This document shows positions 1 to 7,251 of a DNA stretch of 31,494 bases, one piece after another. The first letter of the stretch is position 1. Each line of letters begins with the position of its first letter. The position numbers were made by a program, and so were the translations under genes. Source of the DNA: SLAN01 sp964565375 (GTDB lineage: Bacteria; Spirochaetota; Spirochaetia; DSM-27196; SKKC01); the NCBI GenBank assembly GCA_964565375.1, contig CAZMEV010000028.1:1-31494 (forward strand), in the 5' to 3' direction. Under the pieces are notes generated by a model. The model was not told where the DNA came from. It saw nothing but the letters and a program-made list of their open reading frames with translations, and made no database searches.

Positions 1-56
1 GGCAGAGCAAACGGCTCATATCCGTTAGGTCGGGGGTTCAAATCCCTCCGCCGCTA
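1..56 (+). tRNA. tRNA-Met (CAT anticodon), 5' end cut by window edge
   Basis: Only the 3' part of the tRNA is in the window. The anticodon stem pairs 10-14 with 22-26 and encloses a 7-nt loop with CAT at 17-19. The T stem pairs 32-36 with 44-48 around the loop TTCAAAT, with one G-T pair. The 3' acceptor strand is 49-55 and the discriminator is A56. CCA is not encoded. The anticodon stem lacks the three G-C pairs typical of initiators, so an elongator Met tRNA is most likely. A lysidine-modified tRNA-Ile2 with CAT cannot be excluded without the acceptor and D arms. Confidence 0.9.
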
Positions 57-100
57 TTCTTTTCCTGGATTTTTGTATTTAAGATATCTGCAGTGATGGC

Positions 101-592
101 TCAGTCCGGGTCGGCCGGCGGATCCTTGGATGCGCTCCACCGGGAAAGTTCGTCTATTTCCCGGATGAATTCGTCGACGTTTTCAAAGTTCCGGTACACA
201 CTTGCGAATCGTATGTAAGCTACCCGATCGGTGTGATAGAGGCGCTTGAGTACAAGGTCTCCGATCTGTCGCGACTGTATTTCGAAACTCGGCATTCCAA
301 GGATTGCTGCCTCGTCCTCGATTTCCGAAATGATCACCTCTATCTGGGCCTGGCTTACCGGGCGTTTTTCGAGAGCCCGTTGAACCCCCCGTTCGAGCTT
401 TGCGCGCTCGAAGGGTTCTCGACGTCCACTGCTCTTTACGACCATAAGCTGCTTTTCTTCGATTCGTTCGTAGCTCGTAAACCGGTAGTGGCAGCCGAGA
501 CACTCCCTGCGCCGCCGGATGCTTTCTCCGGCGGCAAGGGAACGTGATTCAATAACGCGGTCGTCGGTGCTTCCACATCGTGGACACCTCAT
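101..592 (-). CDS. nrdR: Transcriptional repressor NrdR
   Basis: This 163-residue protein has normal NrdR length. The N terminus is a zinc ribbon with Cys3, Cys6, Cys31 and Cys34, followed by an ATP-cone domain at roughly 49-139. NrdR senses ATP/dATP and represses ribonucleotide reductase genes. No reductase gene and no NrdR-box pair is visible nearby, so its targets lie elsewhere. The gene begins 6 bp after the ilvC stop on the same strand, so the two are almost certainly co-transcribed with ilvC first. The ATG start gives the usual N terminus beginning MRCPRCGS. Confidence 0.95.
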   Translation of the reverse strand: MRCPRCGSTDDRVIESRSLAAGESIRRRRECLGCHYRFTSYERIEEKQLMVVKSSGRREPFERAKLERGVQRALEKRPVSQAQIEVIISEIEDEAAILGMPSFEIQSRQIGDLVLKRLYHTDRVAYIRFASVYRNFENVDEFIREIDELSRWSASKDPPADPD

Positions 593-598
593 GCAGCA

Positions 599-2074
599 TC
601 ACCCGCCGACACTGATATCAACAGATGGACGCATTTCCGCGAGTACGGAAATTGCGTCGTGAACCGGATGATCCGCGAACGCCTCGAATGCATTGCTCTG
701 GATCTTCGCGCCGGTATCGAGTAATGAGTAGGCACCCTGATCGAGGTTATAGTCAAACCGTGGGGCCCACTTTCTTGCCCCGAGCCGCGCTGTCGTGGAG
801 CAGTTGTCAACCATGAACGCAACACCCCGGTAGTGCATGTATGGATTCAGGCTGTCCACCGCTTCGATCACCGATTCATTCACAATTTCCGACCATGCAT
901 GTCCGGCCTCGTTAAGAATATCGACCTGAGCGATCATACATGCTACATATACACCGGCGGTAAACGGATGGAGTCGTACTGCGTCACGCTTGCCACCGGA
1001 ACGAACCGACTCGCCGACCCGCCACAGTTTTGTTGTGTCTATGGTTGTCATTCCGAAGCGGTCGAGTCGCTCGTTTGCCAGAATAACCGAACGGATTTCG
1101 TTTCCGCTTCGCACTTCCTGGTAAATCTCGTAAAGGATTTCGTAGCAGGGCTGGTAGGCTGCCGAGTATGCTTTCTCGAACTCCCGCTTGCCGTCGGCGT
1201 CGAGCGATTCATATACAGCCCGGATTCCGCGATGACTGATTGTCTCGGATATTGGTCCGGTGATCGTTTCAACGGCATCGAGATATGCCTGTTCCTCGTC
1301 AACGCCTTCGGTAACATAGCGGCGAAACAGGCCTTCAACTATTCCGTGTACGGCTCCGAGCAGAATGCCCCGTTCACCGAATATATCTGACCGGAATTCC
1401 ATTTCCAGGCTCGTCTTGAACGTGAACGGTGCTCCCAATGCAATCGACCAGCCGATGGCGATGTCGGTAGCGCGCCCGTCAACATCCTGTTCGACACAGA
1501 AACTGGTGTTGATTCCTGCTCCGTTGATTTCCTTTCCCTGTTCATAGAGCCGACGCACCGACGGGCCCATGCCCTTCGGACAGACACCGATAACGTTCAT
1601 ATCAGCGGGTAGCGAATCGCCGATTGCCTTCAGATGCCCGATGAGAAATCCGTGGCTCAAACCGAGTGTAGCTCCGGGCTTCATCGCATCGAATATTTCC
1701 CGGTAGCGTGCCGCCTGCGCCGCATCCGAAATAAGAAGCAGCACGAGGTCGCTCTCGGCAACCACTTTCATCATTTCCCCGAGCGTTCCCTCCGACTCGG
1801 AGAACCCAGCCGCTTCGGCTGCTTTCCATGAGGAGGAGCCGTTTCGAAGCCCTACGGTCACCTGTATATCCGTGCCTTCGAGGCTGTCGCGCAGGTTCTG
1901 CGCCTGCGCAGGTCCCTGGCTTCCCCATCCGATCACACCGATGCGCTTAATGCCGGCGAACGCTTGCGGAAGCTTTGTAAACAGGTCTCGACCGCCGCGA
2001 ACGATTGATTCACGTTTGCCCGCGAGTTCAATCGTTTCCTTCTCAAATACGTTTGTTTGAAAATCCAGATTCAT
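599..2074 (-). CDS. ilvC: Ketol-acid reductoisomerase, class II, plant-like
   Basis: IlvC converts acetolactate or acetohydroxybutyrate to the dihydroxy acid in valine/isoleucine synthesis, using NADPH and Mg2+. At 491 residues it is the long class II form with duplicated C-terminal knotted domains, not the ~330-residue class I form. The dinucleotide motif GVIGWGSQG is at residues 46-54. Later blocks such as SDIFGERGILLGAVHGIVE, NESVIEAVDSLNP, FMVDNCSTTARLG and the terminal RPSVDISV match plastid KARI as I remember it better than the E. coli enzyme. No other ilv or leu gene is in the window. The start is ATG at 2074, without a Shine-Dalgarno but with an extended -10 seven bases upstream. nrdR follows after 6 bp. 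Confidence 0.96.
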   Translation of the reverse strand: MNLDFQTNVFEKETIELAGKRESIVRGGRDLFTKLPQAFAGIKRIGVIGWGSQGPAQAQNLRDSLEGTDIQVTVGLRNGSSSWKAAEAAGFSESEGTLGEMMKVVAESDLVLLLISDAAQAARYREIFDAMKPGATLGLSHGFLIGHLKAIGDSLPADMNVIGVCPKGMGPSVRRLYEQGKEINGAGINTSFCVEQDVDGRATDIAIGWSIALGAPFTFKTSLEMEFRSDIFGERGILLGAVHGIVEGLFRRYVTEGVDEEQAYLDAVETITGPISETISHRGIRAVYESLDADGKREFEKAYSAAYQPCYEILYEIYQEVRSGNEIRSVILANERLDRFGMTTIDTTKLWRVGESVRSGGKRDAVRLHPFTAGVYVACMIAQVDILNEAGHAWSEIVNESVIEAVDSLNPYMHYRGVAFMVDNCSTTARLGARKWAPRFDYNLDQGAYSLLDTGAKIQSNAFEAFADHPVHDAISVLAEMRPSVDISVGG

Positions 2075-2081
2075 AGCGGCG

Positions 2082-2090
2082 AATATAGCA
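2082..2090 (-). promoter_or_regulatory. Extended -10 element of ilvC, probably leaderless
   Basis: On the minus strand TGC followed by TATATT ends 7 nt before the ilvC ATG. No Shine-Dalgarno lies between. No convincing -35 was found at 16-18 bp, which fits an extended -10 promoter. Transcription would start at or next to the A of the start codon. Confidence 0.5.
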
Positions 2091-2150
2091 CGTGATCTGG
2101 TATTGGTGCGAGAGGCAAAATCGAATGTTTATCGAAGCGGTTGCCGTTGC

Positions 2151-3044
2151 TTATGTGGATCTGTCCCGGACAGTTGGATGAGCCTCGGACAGTAAGCCCC
2201 GGGCGGCAAGTGCTTCTGCACGAGTGTCTGCGTCGCTGAGGAGTTCTGTCAGAAGCGAGGACAGAGCCGCCGGGCCGAGCAGCCGGCGCAACGGAATTCG
2301 GCGGGCAAGAGCCGCTTCCCGGCGCACGCGCAGGCGAGTCGTGACGCCGGGAATATGAAGGACGGTGAGCCAGAGAGAGAGCGCCACTGTCGCAATTGAC
2401 ATAACTATCCGGCTTCTCGCGCGGCCGATGGCATGAGGTCGGCGACGACGGCCTCGCCGTAGATCGCTTGTGCCCACAGTCTTCATGCGGTGAGACTCGC
2501 GGTAATCATTTTGAAATGATGCTGCAGACTGAAATGATGCTGCAGACTGAAATGATGCTGNNNNNNNNNNNNNNNNNNNNNNNNNNNNNNNNNNNNNNNN
2601 NNNNNNNNNNNNNNNNNNNNNNNNNNNNNNNNNNNNNNNNNNNNNNNNNNNNNNNNNNNNAGACTGAAATGATGCTGTAGAAAGTCGGGCGAGCGCGGGT
2701 TGCCATGCAAAGGAGGTGATATACAGATCTGCTGCTACGATCATGAAACAGAAACGTATGAAAACAGCGATACGATCGGCCAGTGCGGTGCTGTCACTTC
2801 GCAGCGCCGTCAGAAGTGCGAGCAGGAGCACCGGCCAGGCGCTCATAAGTACGGAATGGACCGGGCGCCGCGCAAGTATCGCGGCAAGCAGAAGCAAGCC
2901 GCTCAGCCCGGCAACTGCTGCTGGAGACACCCAGACGATCGCCGCCTGAGCTGCCAGGATGACAAGAAGTGAGCGCCCGGGCGGAAGACGATAAAAGAAC
3001 GTGTCCGGTCTGCCAGTAGTAAATGCAGTTGTATTCTTCAGCAA
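2151..3044 (-). CDS. ECF transporter transmembrane protein EcfT/BioN, with internal repeat array and assembly gap
   Basis: EcfT couples the ATPase to the substrate-binding S component; here the substrate is probably biotin because of bioY. The N-terminal ~125 residues hold several hydrophobic segments. The C-terminal part has another membrane segment (IVMSIATVALSLWLTVLH) and a coupling-helix region ending AEALAARGL, the conserved Ala-Arg-Gly type motif. Between them lies an 18-bp tandem repeat that reads as Ala-Ser-Phe-Gln-Ser-Ala per unit, interrupted by 100 N. Both flanks read the unit in the same frame, so any whole number of hidden units keeps the frame open. Without the array the protein would have ordinary EcfT length (about 245 residues), so the array looks like an insertion in a cytoplasmic loop. 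Whether the protein is functional is unknown. It is the third gene of bioY-ecfA-ecfT. Confidence 0.75.
   Translation of the reverse strand: MLKNTTAFTTGRPDTFFYRLPPGRSLLVILAAQAAIVWVSPAAVAGLSGLLLLAAILARRPVHSVLMSAWPVLLLALLTALRSDSTALADRIAVFIRFCFMIVAADLYITSFAWQPALARLSTASFQSXXXXXXXXXXXXXXXXXXXXXXXXXXXXXXXXXXASFQSAASFQSAASFQNDYRESHRMKTVGTSDLRRGRRRRPHAIGRARSRIVMSIATVALSLWLTVLHIPGVTTRLRVRREAALARRIPLRRLLGPAALSSLLTELLSDADTRAEALAARGLLSEAHPTVRDRST
2514..2676. repeat. 18-bp tandem repeat array inside ecfT, with assembly gap
   Basis: The plus-strand unit GAAATGATGCTGCAGACT repeats head to tail with no visible sequence variation before the N run, and a partial copy follows it. Period 18 is a multiple of three. 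The plus strand has an open frame (MMLQTE) and the minus strand, the ecfT frame, reads ASFQSA. Copy number is unknown because of the gap. Confidence 0.9.
2561..2660. other. Assembly gap of 100 N
   Basis: Exactly 100 N, the conventional placeholder for a gap of unknown length. It lies inside the 18-bp array, so short reads probably could not span the repeats. True length would be 1 + 18k bases if only perfect units are missing. Confidence 0.97.
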
Positions 3045-3098
3045 TACCGGCTCCTTATTCTCTGCACATGGTGTGTCCGGCTCGAATGCTCGCCACCA

Positions 3099-3848
3099 TT
3101 ACACCCGGGCTTTGGGAGTATCGCTCTTTTTGAGCCAGCTCATTTCATCAACGGGTCCCCGGATGCGAAGACCGAATGCTTCTACACGGGCCCGATCCGA
3201 AGATGATACCAGATCATCGGGCAATCGAAACACGTGAACCGGTCCACCGGGCTGAAGAACAAACAGCCGTTGCGCGTGTGCAAGGATTTTTTCCGTTTCA
3301 TGGGTAACCGCGAGTACCGCTCCTCCATGGTTCGTGTAGGAAATTAATGCTGATAGAACCCGGTCTACGCCGCTCCAGTCGAGGTTTGCGAATGGTTCAT
3401 CACATATGAGCAGGCGAGGTGAAGTTGCCATTGTAGCCGCAAGGGCACACAGGCGGGCTTCACCACCTGACAGGTGCTGAATCGGCCGTGTCGCAAGATG
3501 TGAAATCCCGCAAAGCGACATAACTTCGGATGTGCGTCGTGTACGTTCATCAGGTCGCCTCGCGAGTGAGAGGTGTATGTCTTCCTCCACTGTCGCCCCT
3601 AACAGGTGAGCGTTTGCATTCTGGAGAACGACGCCGGTATGCCCGCGCGCCGGTCCGCTGATCGAGCCGTTATCCGCTTTAAGTATTCCGCCAAGGACGC
3701 GGGCGAGTACACTTTTTCCGGCTCCTACGGGCCCGGCAAGCACGGAGATCGCTGTATCCGGAATATCCAGCGAGATGCCGTCGAGAATAAGGGTTCCGGG
3801 GGCAGAAACGGAAATGGTATCTGCCGAGAGTACTGGAGTATTGCTCAT
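3099..3848 (-). CDS. ECF transporter ATP-binding protein (BioM/EcfA-like)
   Basis: A 249-residue ABC ATPase that powers vitamin uptake with EcfT and the S component BioY. It has Walker A GPVGAGKS at 39-46, a Q-loop around residue 76, the signature LSGGE at 126-130, Walker B LLICDEP at about 146-152, and an H-loop VTHE near 180. It is encoded between bioY and ecfT on the same strand, with a short gap to each. Only one ATPase gene is present, so the module is a dedicated BioMNY-type system rather than a shared two-ATPase group II module. The N-terminal MSNTPVLSADTI start is reasonable for the family. Confidence 0.92.
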   Translation of the reverse strand: MSNTPVLSADTISVSAPGTLILDGISLDIPDTAISVLAGPVGAGKSVLARVLGGILKADNGSISGPARGHTGVVLQNANAHLLGATVEEDIHLSLARRPDERTRRTSEVMSLCGISHLATRPIQHLSGGEARLCALAATMATSPRLLICDEPFANLDWSGVDRVLSALISYTNHGGAVLAVTHETEKILAHAQRLFVLQPGGPVHVFRLPDDLVSSSDRARVEAFGLRIRGPVDEMSWLKKSDTPKARV

Positions 3849-3882
3849 GTGCCCTGTTTTCCTGAGCGCATCGTTGTGCTAC

Positions 3883-4491
3883 TCATGCGTCCTGTTCGCG
3901 TGTGGTGTCATCGTATGCAGCGCCCGAAGGAGAGCGAGTGGTGATTTCGACAGGCGAGCGTTCAATGGCCGGAAGAACCAACGCCGCCGCGACCGCTTTC
4001 GCAATGTCTCCAGGCAGAAACGGCAGCATTCCGGCAGCGATTGCTGCGATCGGAGACAGGTCGAGTACCAGCGACATCCAGATCACTCCCGGCACGTATA
4101 TCGTCATAATTCCGGTGGCAGCGGCGAGCGCTCCTGCAAGCGTGCAGCGCAAGGAGGTTCGCTGTGAAAGCAGTCGAAAGATACTGCCGGAGACGATGGC
4201 TGCCGGTACATAGCCGACGAGAAACCCGCCGGTCGGACCGGCAAGATGTGCGAGCCCTCCGGCGCCTCCGGCAAATACCGGAAGTCCGGCGAGCCCGACT
4301 ATCAGATACATCGTAGTCGCGGCGGCACCTGCGGCCGGACCGAGTACCATGCCCGCGAGAATTGCGAATAGATTCGCTAGTACGACCGGGGCAGGGGAAC
4401 CGGGAATCGGAACGGCGATATAGCTACCCACCGCTATGAGCGCTGTGAACAGCGAGATGCGTGATACTTTTGTTGCGGTATGAATATCCAT
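3883..4491 (-). CDS. bioY: Biotin transporter substrate-binding component BioY
   Basis: BioY is the membrane S component that binds biotin. The protein is about 202 residues and almost wholly hydrophobic, with about six membrane segments. It shows family-like blocks: ALIAVGSYIAVPIPGSPAPVV near the N terminus, AGMVLGPAAGA, and the glycine-rich GLAGLPVFAGGAGGLAHLAGPTGGF region (quoted here as separate short blocks in the gene). I chose the ATG at 4491, giving MDIHTATKVSR, rather than the in-frame start at 4536, because the longer form adds a non-family extension running through the upstream inverted repeats. Promoter and possible operator lie just upstream, shared with divergent mraY. ecfA and ecfT follow on the same strand. 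Confidence 0.92.
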   Translation of the reverse strand: MDIHTATKVSRISLFTALIAVGSYIAVPIPGSPAPVVLANLFAILAGMVLGPAAGAAATTMYLIVGLAGLPVFAGGAGGLAHLAGPTGGFLVGYVPAAIVSGSIFRLLSQRTSLRCTLAGALAAATGIMTIYVPGVIWMSLVLDLSPIAAIAAGMLPFLPGDIAKAVAAALVLPAIERSPVEITTRSPSGAAYDDTTREQDA

Positions 4492-4529
4492 AATCTGTGT
4501 ACTGCCAACAGTACGCAAGTAAAAAGGGT

Positions 4530-4561
4530 CTGCCAAGTCCCTGTAAATGTGTACTTGGCAG
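4530..4561. promoter_or_regulatory. 9-14-9 inverted repeat between bioY and mraY, candidate biotin-repressor-type operator with divergent -35 elements
   Basis: CTGCCAAGT at 4530-4538 and ACTTGGCAG at 4553-4561 are perfect inverted copies separated by 14 nt. This arm length and spacing resemble BirA operators, although the arm sequence differs from the usual TTGTAAACC. Each arm also contains an outward-facing TTGGCA that can act as a -35: rightward with TAGGAT at 4578-4583 (17-bp spacer) for mraY, and leftward with a weak TACTGT 17 bp away for bioY. A third copy of the core, with a TACTG/CAGTA palindrome, lies at 4500-4513 next to bioY. The regulator is not identified. Confidence 0.55.
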
Positions 4562-4611
4562 TAATAATGGGGTTCGTTAGGATAGCCGCGATTACTACTG
4601 GAGCGTAATGC

Positions 4612-5658
4612 ATGCTGTATAACCTCGGGCAGATACTCGTCGACACTTATGGCCCGTTTCGCCTGTTCACGTCGTTCTCATTTCTCATTTTCTCGGGGAC
4701 CGTCGTTGCTTTTCTGGCCAGCCTTATCACCTTGCCGCGGTTTAACGCTGTTCTACCTCATGACCGTGGAAAAGAATTTGCCGTTCAGGCCTCGGTATCA
4801 AAAGGAAAGCCGACCGGGTCCGGCGTAATATTTATTACCGTTTTTGTTCTTGTCAGTCTTCTGTTCGTACCGCTGCGAAATGAGGTCATTCTGGTTCTCG
4901 CTCTGACGTATCTGGCAATGCTCAGTGGCTACCTCGACGACCGAAGCGAGAAGCCATGGGGAGAATACTTCAAGGGTCTGATAGATTTTCTGCTGGCACT
5001 GGTCGGAGCAATTATTCTGGCACGCTCACGATCGGTCATCTGGCTGCCGTTTATCGCCGGTGAGTTCGCTGTACCTGCCTACGTTTTTATTCCCGTAGGG
5101 GTGATTATCCTGTGGACAAGCATTAACAGCACGAACTGCACGGATGGTGTTGACGGTCTGTCGAGTTCGCTCGTGTTACTTGGACTGCTGAGCATGGGCG
5201 TGTTCATGTACTTTGTGATCGGCCACACCGATATATCCGAGCACCTGCTCCTGCCGCACTATCCCGACGCGGCAGTATGGGCGGTCATGGTGTTTGTCAT
5301 GGTGGGCTGTCTGTCAGGGTATTTGTGGTACAACGCCTATCCGAGCGAAATCCTCATGGGCGATGCCGGATCGCGGGCAATTGGTTTCTTTCTCGGCTGC
5401 TCCATCCTTCTTGCGAGGAATCCGTTCCTGCTGTTTATCGTCGGTACCGTTATCCTTGTTAACGGAGGTACGGGACTTCTGAAGGTAACGCTGCTTCGCT
5501 TCCTCAATGTTAATATTTTCCACTCGATCCGTTTTCCGCTTCACGATCACTTTCGAAATGTCAGGGAATGGTCTAACACGCAGGTTCTGATCCGCTTCAG
5601 TCTGGTTCAGATACTGCTCATTATCGTATTGTTCGGAATGTTTCTGAAAATCAGGTAA
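4612..5658 (+). CDS. mraY: Phospho-N-acetylmuramoyl-pentapeptide transferase, divergent
   Basis: MraY moves phospho-MurNAc-pentapeptide from UMP to undecaprenyl phosphate, forming lipid I at the inner membrane. The 348-residue protein has about ten hydrophobic segments. KGKPTGSG at 64-71 replaces the usual GTPTMGG-type motif. TNCTDGVDGL at 174-183 carries the conserved Asp pair. GDAGSRAIG at 250-258 carries the catalytic-loop Asp251. PLHDHFR near 305-312 replaces the usual HHH loop. The gene is outside any murein cluster. Start ATG has TGGAG at 4599-4603, 8 nt upstream. The departures from textbook motifs could mark a spirochaete subclass; a WecA-like transferase for another polymer is the alternative. 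Confidence 0.82.
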   Translation: MLYNLGQILVDTYGPFRLFTSFSFLIFSGTVVAFLASLITLPRFNAVLPHDRGKEFAVQASVSKGKPTGSGVIFITVFVLVSLLFVPLRNEVILVLALTYLAMLSGYLDDRSEKPWGEYFKGLIDFLLALVGAIILARSRSVIWLPFIAGEFAVPAYVFIPVGVIILWTSINSTNCTDGVDGLSSSLVLLGLLSMGVFMYFVIGHTDISEHLLLPHYPDAAVWAVMVFVMVGCLSGYLWYNAYPSEILMGDAGSRAIGFFLGCSILLARNPFLLFIVGTVILVNGGTGLLKVTLLRFLNVNIFHSIRFPLHDHFRNVREWSNTQVLIRFSLVQILLIIVLFGMFLKIR

Positions 5659-5734
5659 GCGCTCAACAGACGTCCGGGATGATACGGATTCCGGTTATCA
5701 GGCCGCGTGATTCAATTCAATATGGAAATCCACT

Positions 5735-6211
5735 TCAGTGTATATCTGGAATCGTAGCGTGGATCAGGGCTCCGGTACGGGTCGTTTCCCCTCCGTGCCG
5801 TTCCACCAGGGAGTGCATGTTGCGATTTCCCGGGTAGAACCTGACAGAAAGCATCCCGTTTTCCGACACCATCGTGTTTCTCCCGGAAGTAAGCGCGTTC
5901 CGCAGCGCAGTAAGCATGGCGTCGGCATGGCCCGCCCAGTCGCCGATATGAAGAAGCGGGCCGAGTAGCACAGAGGGGTCATCAGGACTCAGTGCGATCA
6001 GCCCGCAAATCCTGCCCGTGCCTTCATACAGTCGCAGAGTGAATGCGGGTAGTTCGCGTTCAAGCACGCGTCTCAGGAGGTGAGCCGCCTCCGCACGCGC
6101 GGTGGGAAGGTCGGGAAGTGCTGCTGCCTCCCCGGTATTGACCAGTGAAATAAACCGGGCCGCGGCCTCGGTATCCTGTTGGGTAAGCGGGCGAATGGCG
6201 ACATCCTTCAT
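5735..6211 (-). CDS. GNAT-like acetyltransferase, uncertain
   Basis: A 158-residue protein. It opens with a GNAT-like strand-helix (MKDVAIRPLTQQDTEAAARF), has a central beta strand region (GRICGLIALSPDD), and ends with an N-x-x-x-H-x-L-V-E-R-H-G-G stretch like the final helix of GNAT folds. A clear acetyl-CoA loop (Q/R-x-x-G-x-G/A) is not visible, so the domain may be degenerate or another small fold. It faces mraY tail to tail (76 bp apart). The upstream metal-type ABC ATPase is separated by a probable terminator, so it is probably transcribed alone. A TATAAC hexamer lies on the minus strand about 20 nt before the ATG. Confidence 0.5.
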   Translation of the reverse strand: MKDVAIRPLTQQDTEAAARFISLVNTGEAAALPDLPTARAEAAHLLRRVLERELPAFTLRLYEGTGRICGLIALSPDDPSVLLGPLLHIGDWAGHADAMLTALRNALTSGRNTMVSENGMLSVRFYPGNRNMHSLVERHGGETTRTGALIHATIPDIH

Positions 6212-6243
6212 AGTGCGGGTTCCTGCATTCGGTTATATCCCTA

Positions 6244-6308
6244 CAAAAAGAAACGACGGCTGCCATGGGGAAAACATCAACCTGAAGTACAATCCTCCCA
6301 TGGAGCCA
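6244..6308 (-). terminator. Probable intrinsic terminator after the metal-type ABC ATPase
   Basis: On the minus strand, GGCTCCATGGGAGGA (6308-6294) and TTCCCCATGGCAGCC (6272-6258) pair around a CCATGG core with small mismatches, then a T-rich tract follows at 6253-6244. The hairpin begins four bases past the ABC ATPase stop. The loop is long (about 21 nt), which weakens the call. Confidence 0.5.
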
Positions 6309-6312
6309 TTAC

Positions 6313-7089
6313 TTATGACGCGTCTGCGCGCAGGTTCATGCGACCACCGTAGGTTGTCTTGAGATTATCTTCAGTGAAAGATTGAGAAACAGGCCCGGAG
6401 GTGATAATTCTGACATTCAGCATGGTAATCCAGTCGAAGTAGTGCTCGGCGGTCTGCAGATCGTGATGAACAACCAGAAGCGTTTTCCCCTGCTGCTTGA
6501 GTTCGTGGAGAATCCCTACCAGTGCCCGCTCGGTTACTGCATCGACACCCTGAAAGGGTTCGTCCATGAGATATACATCAGAGCGTTGCAACAGCGCCCG
6601 TGCGACAAATGTACGCTGCTGTTGCCCACCCGAGAGTTCGCCGATCTGCCGTCCGGCGTATTGCTCCATGCCGACGACTTCGAGTGCCTGCATGGCTTCA
6701 TCCCGATCGCGTCGTCGTGGCCGGCGAATCCAGCCGAGCCGCCCGTAGGAGCCCATGAGCACCACATCGAACACGGTAGTCGGAAAGTCCCAGTCGACAC
6801 TCGTGCGCTGGGGAATATAGCCGACCCGACGCCGTGCCTTCCGGTAGCTCTGTCCGAGTACCGAAATCGAGCCGGCCGCGGGCGTGACGATTCCGAGAAT
6901 AGCCTTGATTAATGTGCTTTTGCCTGCGCCGTTCGGACCTATAACTCCGGCAATGACCCCGGAAGGGATTTCAAGGTCGATGTCCCAGAGCACCGGCGTT
7001 TCATCGTATGCAACGGTCAGGTCGGAAATCTCGATAGCAGGCCGCCCGGATGGGGGCGCAATGTCATTAGGGGTATCTTCGAACGTCAT
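6313..7089 (-). CDS. ABC transporter ATP-binding protein, Mn/Zn/Fe family (TroB/MntB/ZnuC-like)
   Basis: A 258-residue ATPase with Walker A GPNGAGKST at 51-59, signature LSGGQ at 152-156, Walker B VYLMDEP at 172-178 and an H-loop VVHHD near 208. The stretch YIPQRTSVDWDFPTTVFDVV after the Q-loop is typical of the metal (cluster A-1) uptake family. No permease, metal-binding protein or metalloregulator is next to it, which is unusual, since these genes normally sit in a three- or four-gene operon. The start has no Shine-Dalgarno; a -35/-10 pair ends 8 nt before the ATG. The metal specificity cannot be told. Confidence 0.88.
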   Translation of the reverse strand: MTFEDTPNDIAPPSGRPAIEISDLTVAYDETPVLWDIDLEIPSGVIAGVIGPNGAGKSTLIKAILGIVTPAAGSISVLGQSYRKARRRVGYIPQRTSVDWDFPTTVFDVVLMGSYGRLGWIRRPRRRDRDEAMQALEVVGMEQYAGRQIGELSGGQQQRTFVARALLQRSDVYLMDEPFQGVDAVTERALVGILHELKQQGKTLLVVHHDLQTAEHYFDWITMLNVRIITSGPVSQSFTEDNLKTTYGGRMNLRADAS

Positions 7090-7097
7090 ACAATGTA

Positions 7098-7126
7098 ATA
7101 TTATCGAAAATGCTGCGCTGCGTCAC
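7098..7126 (-). promoter_or_regulatory. Promoter of the metal-type ABC ATPase, probably leaderless
   Basis: On the minus strand GTGACG (7126-7121) and TAATAT (7103-7098) are 17 bp apart. The -10 ends 8 nt before the ATG at 7089, and there is no Shine-Dalgarno between. No clear MntR, Zur or Fur palindrome was recognised. Confidence 0.5.
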
Positions 7127-7211
7127 GGGACTGGGGACAGTGCAAGGCATTATTTAATTCCGCGGGCAACGGGGCTGGGGGCTTGATGCGCGAGGCCACC
7201 GGCTGTGTGCC

Positions 7212-7240
7212 TTGACGACTGTCAGCCGCTTCCATAGATT
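7212..7240 (+). promoter_or_regulatory. Promoter of the CinA-domain gene, very short leader
   Basis: TTGACG (7212-7217) and TAGATT (7235-7240) are separated by exactly 17 bp. The -10 ends 11 nt before the ATG at 7252, leaving a predicted leader of only about 4-6 nt, too short for a Shine-Dalgarno. Confidence 0.6.
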
Positions 7241-7251
7241 GAGCGAACACC

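Noticed and set aside
833..1390. 185-residue plus-strand ORF opposite ilvC
   Set aside because: Shadow of the strongly conserved ilvC frame; no ribosome site or recognisable domain.
2468..2710. Small open frames across the 18-bp array, e.g. plus-strand MMLQTE repeats
   Set aside because: They are products of repeat periodicity; the ecfT frame has flanking family homology while these do not.
4492..4536. Longer BioY start at 4536
   Set aside because: It would place the start inside the inverted repeats and add residues not seen in BioY.
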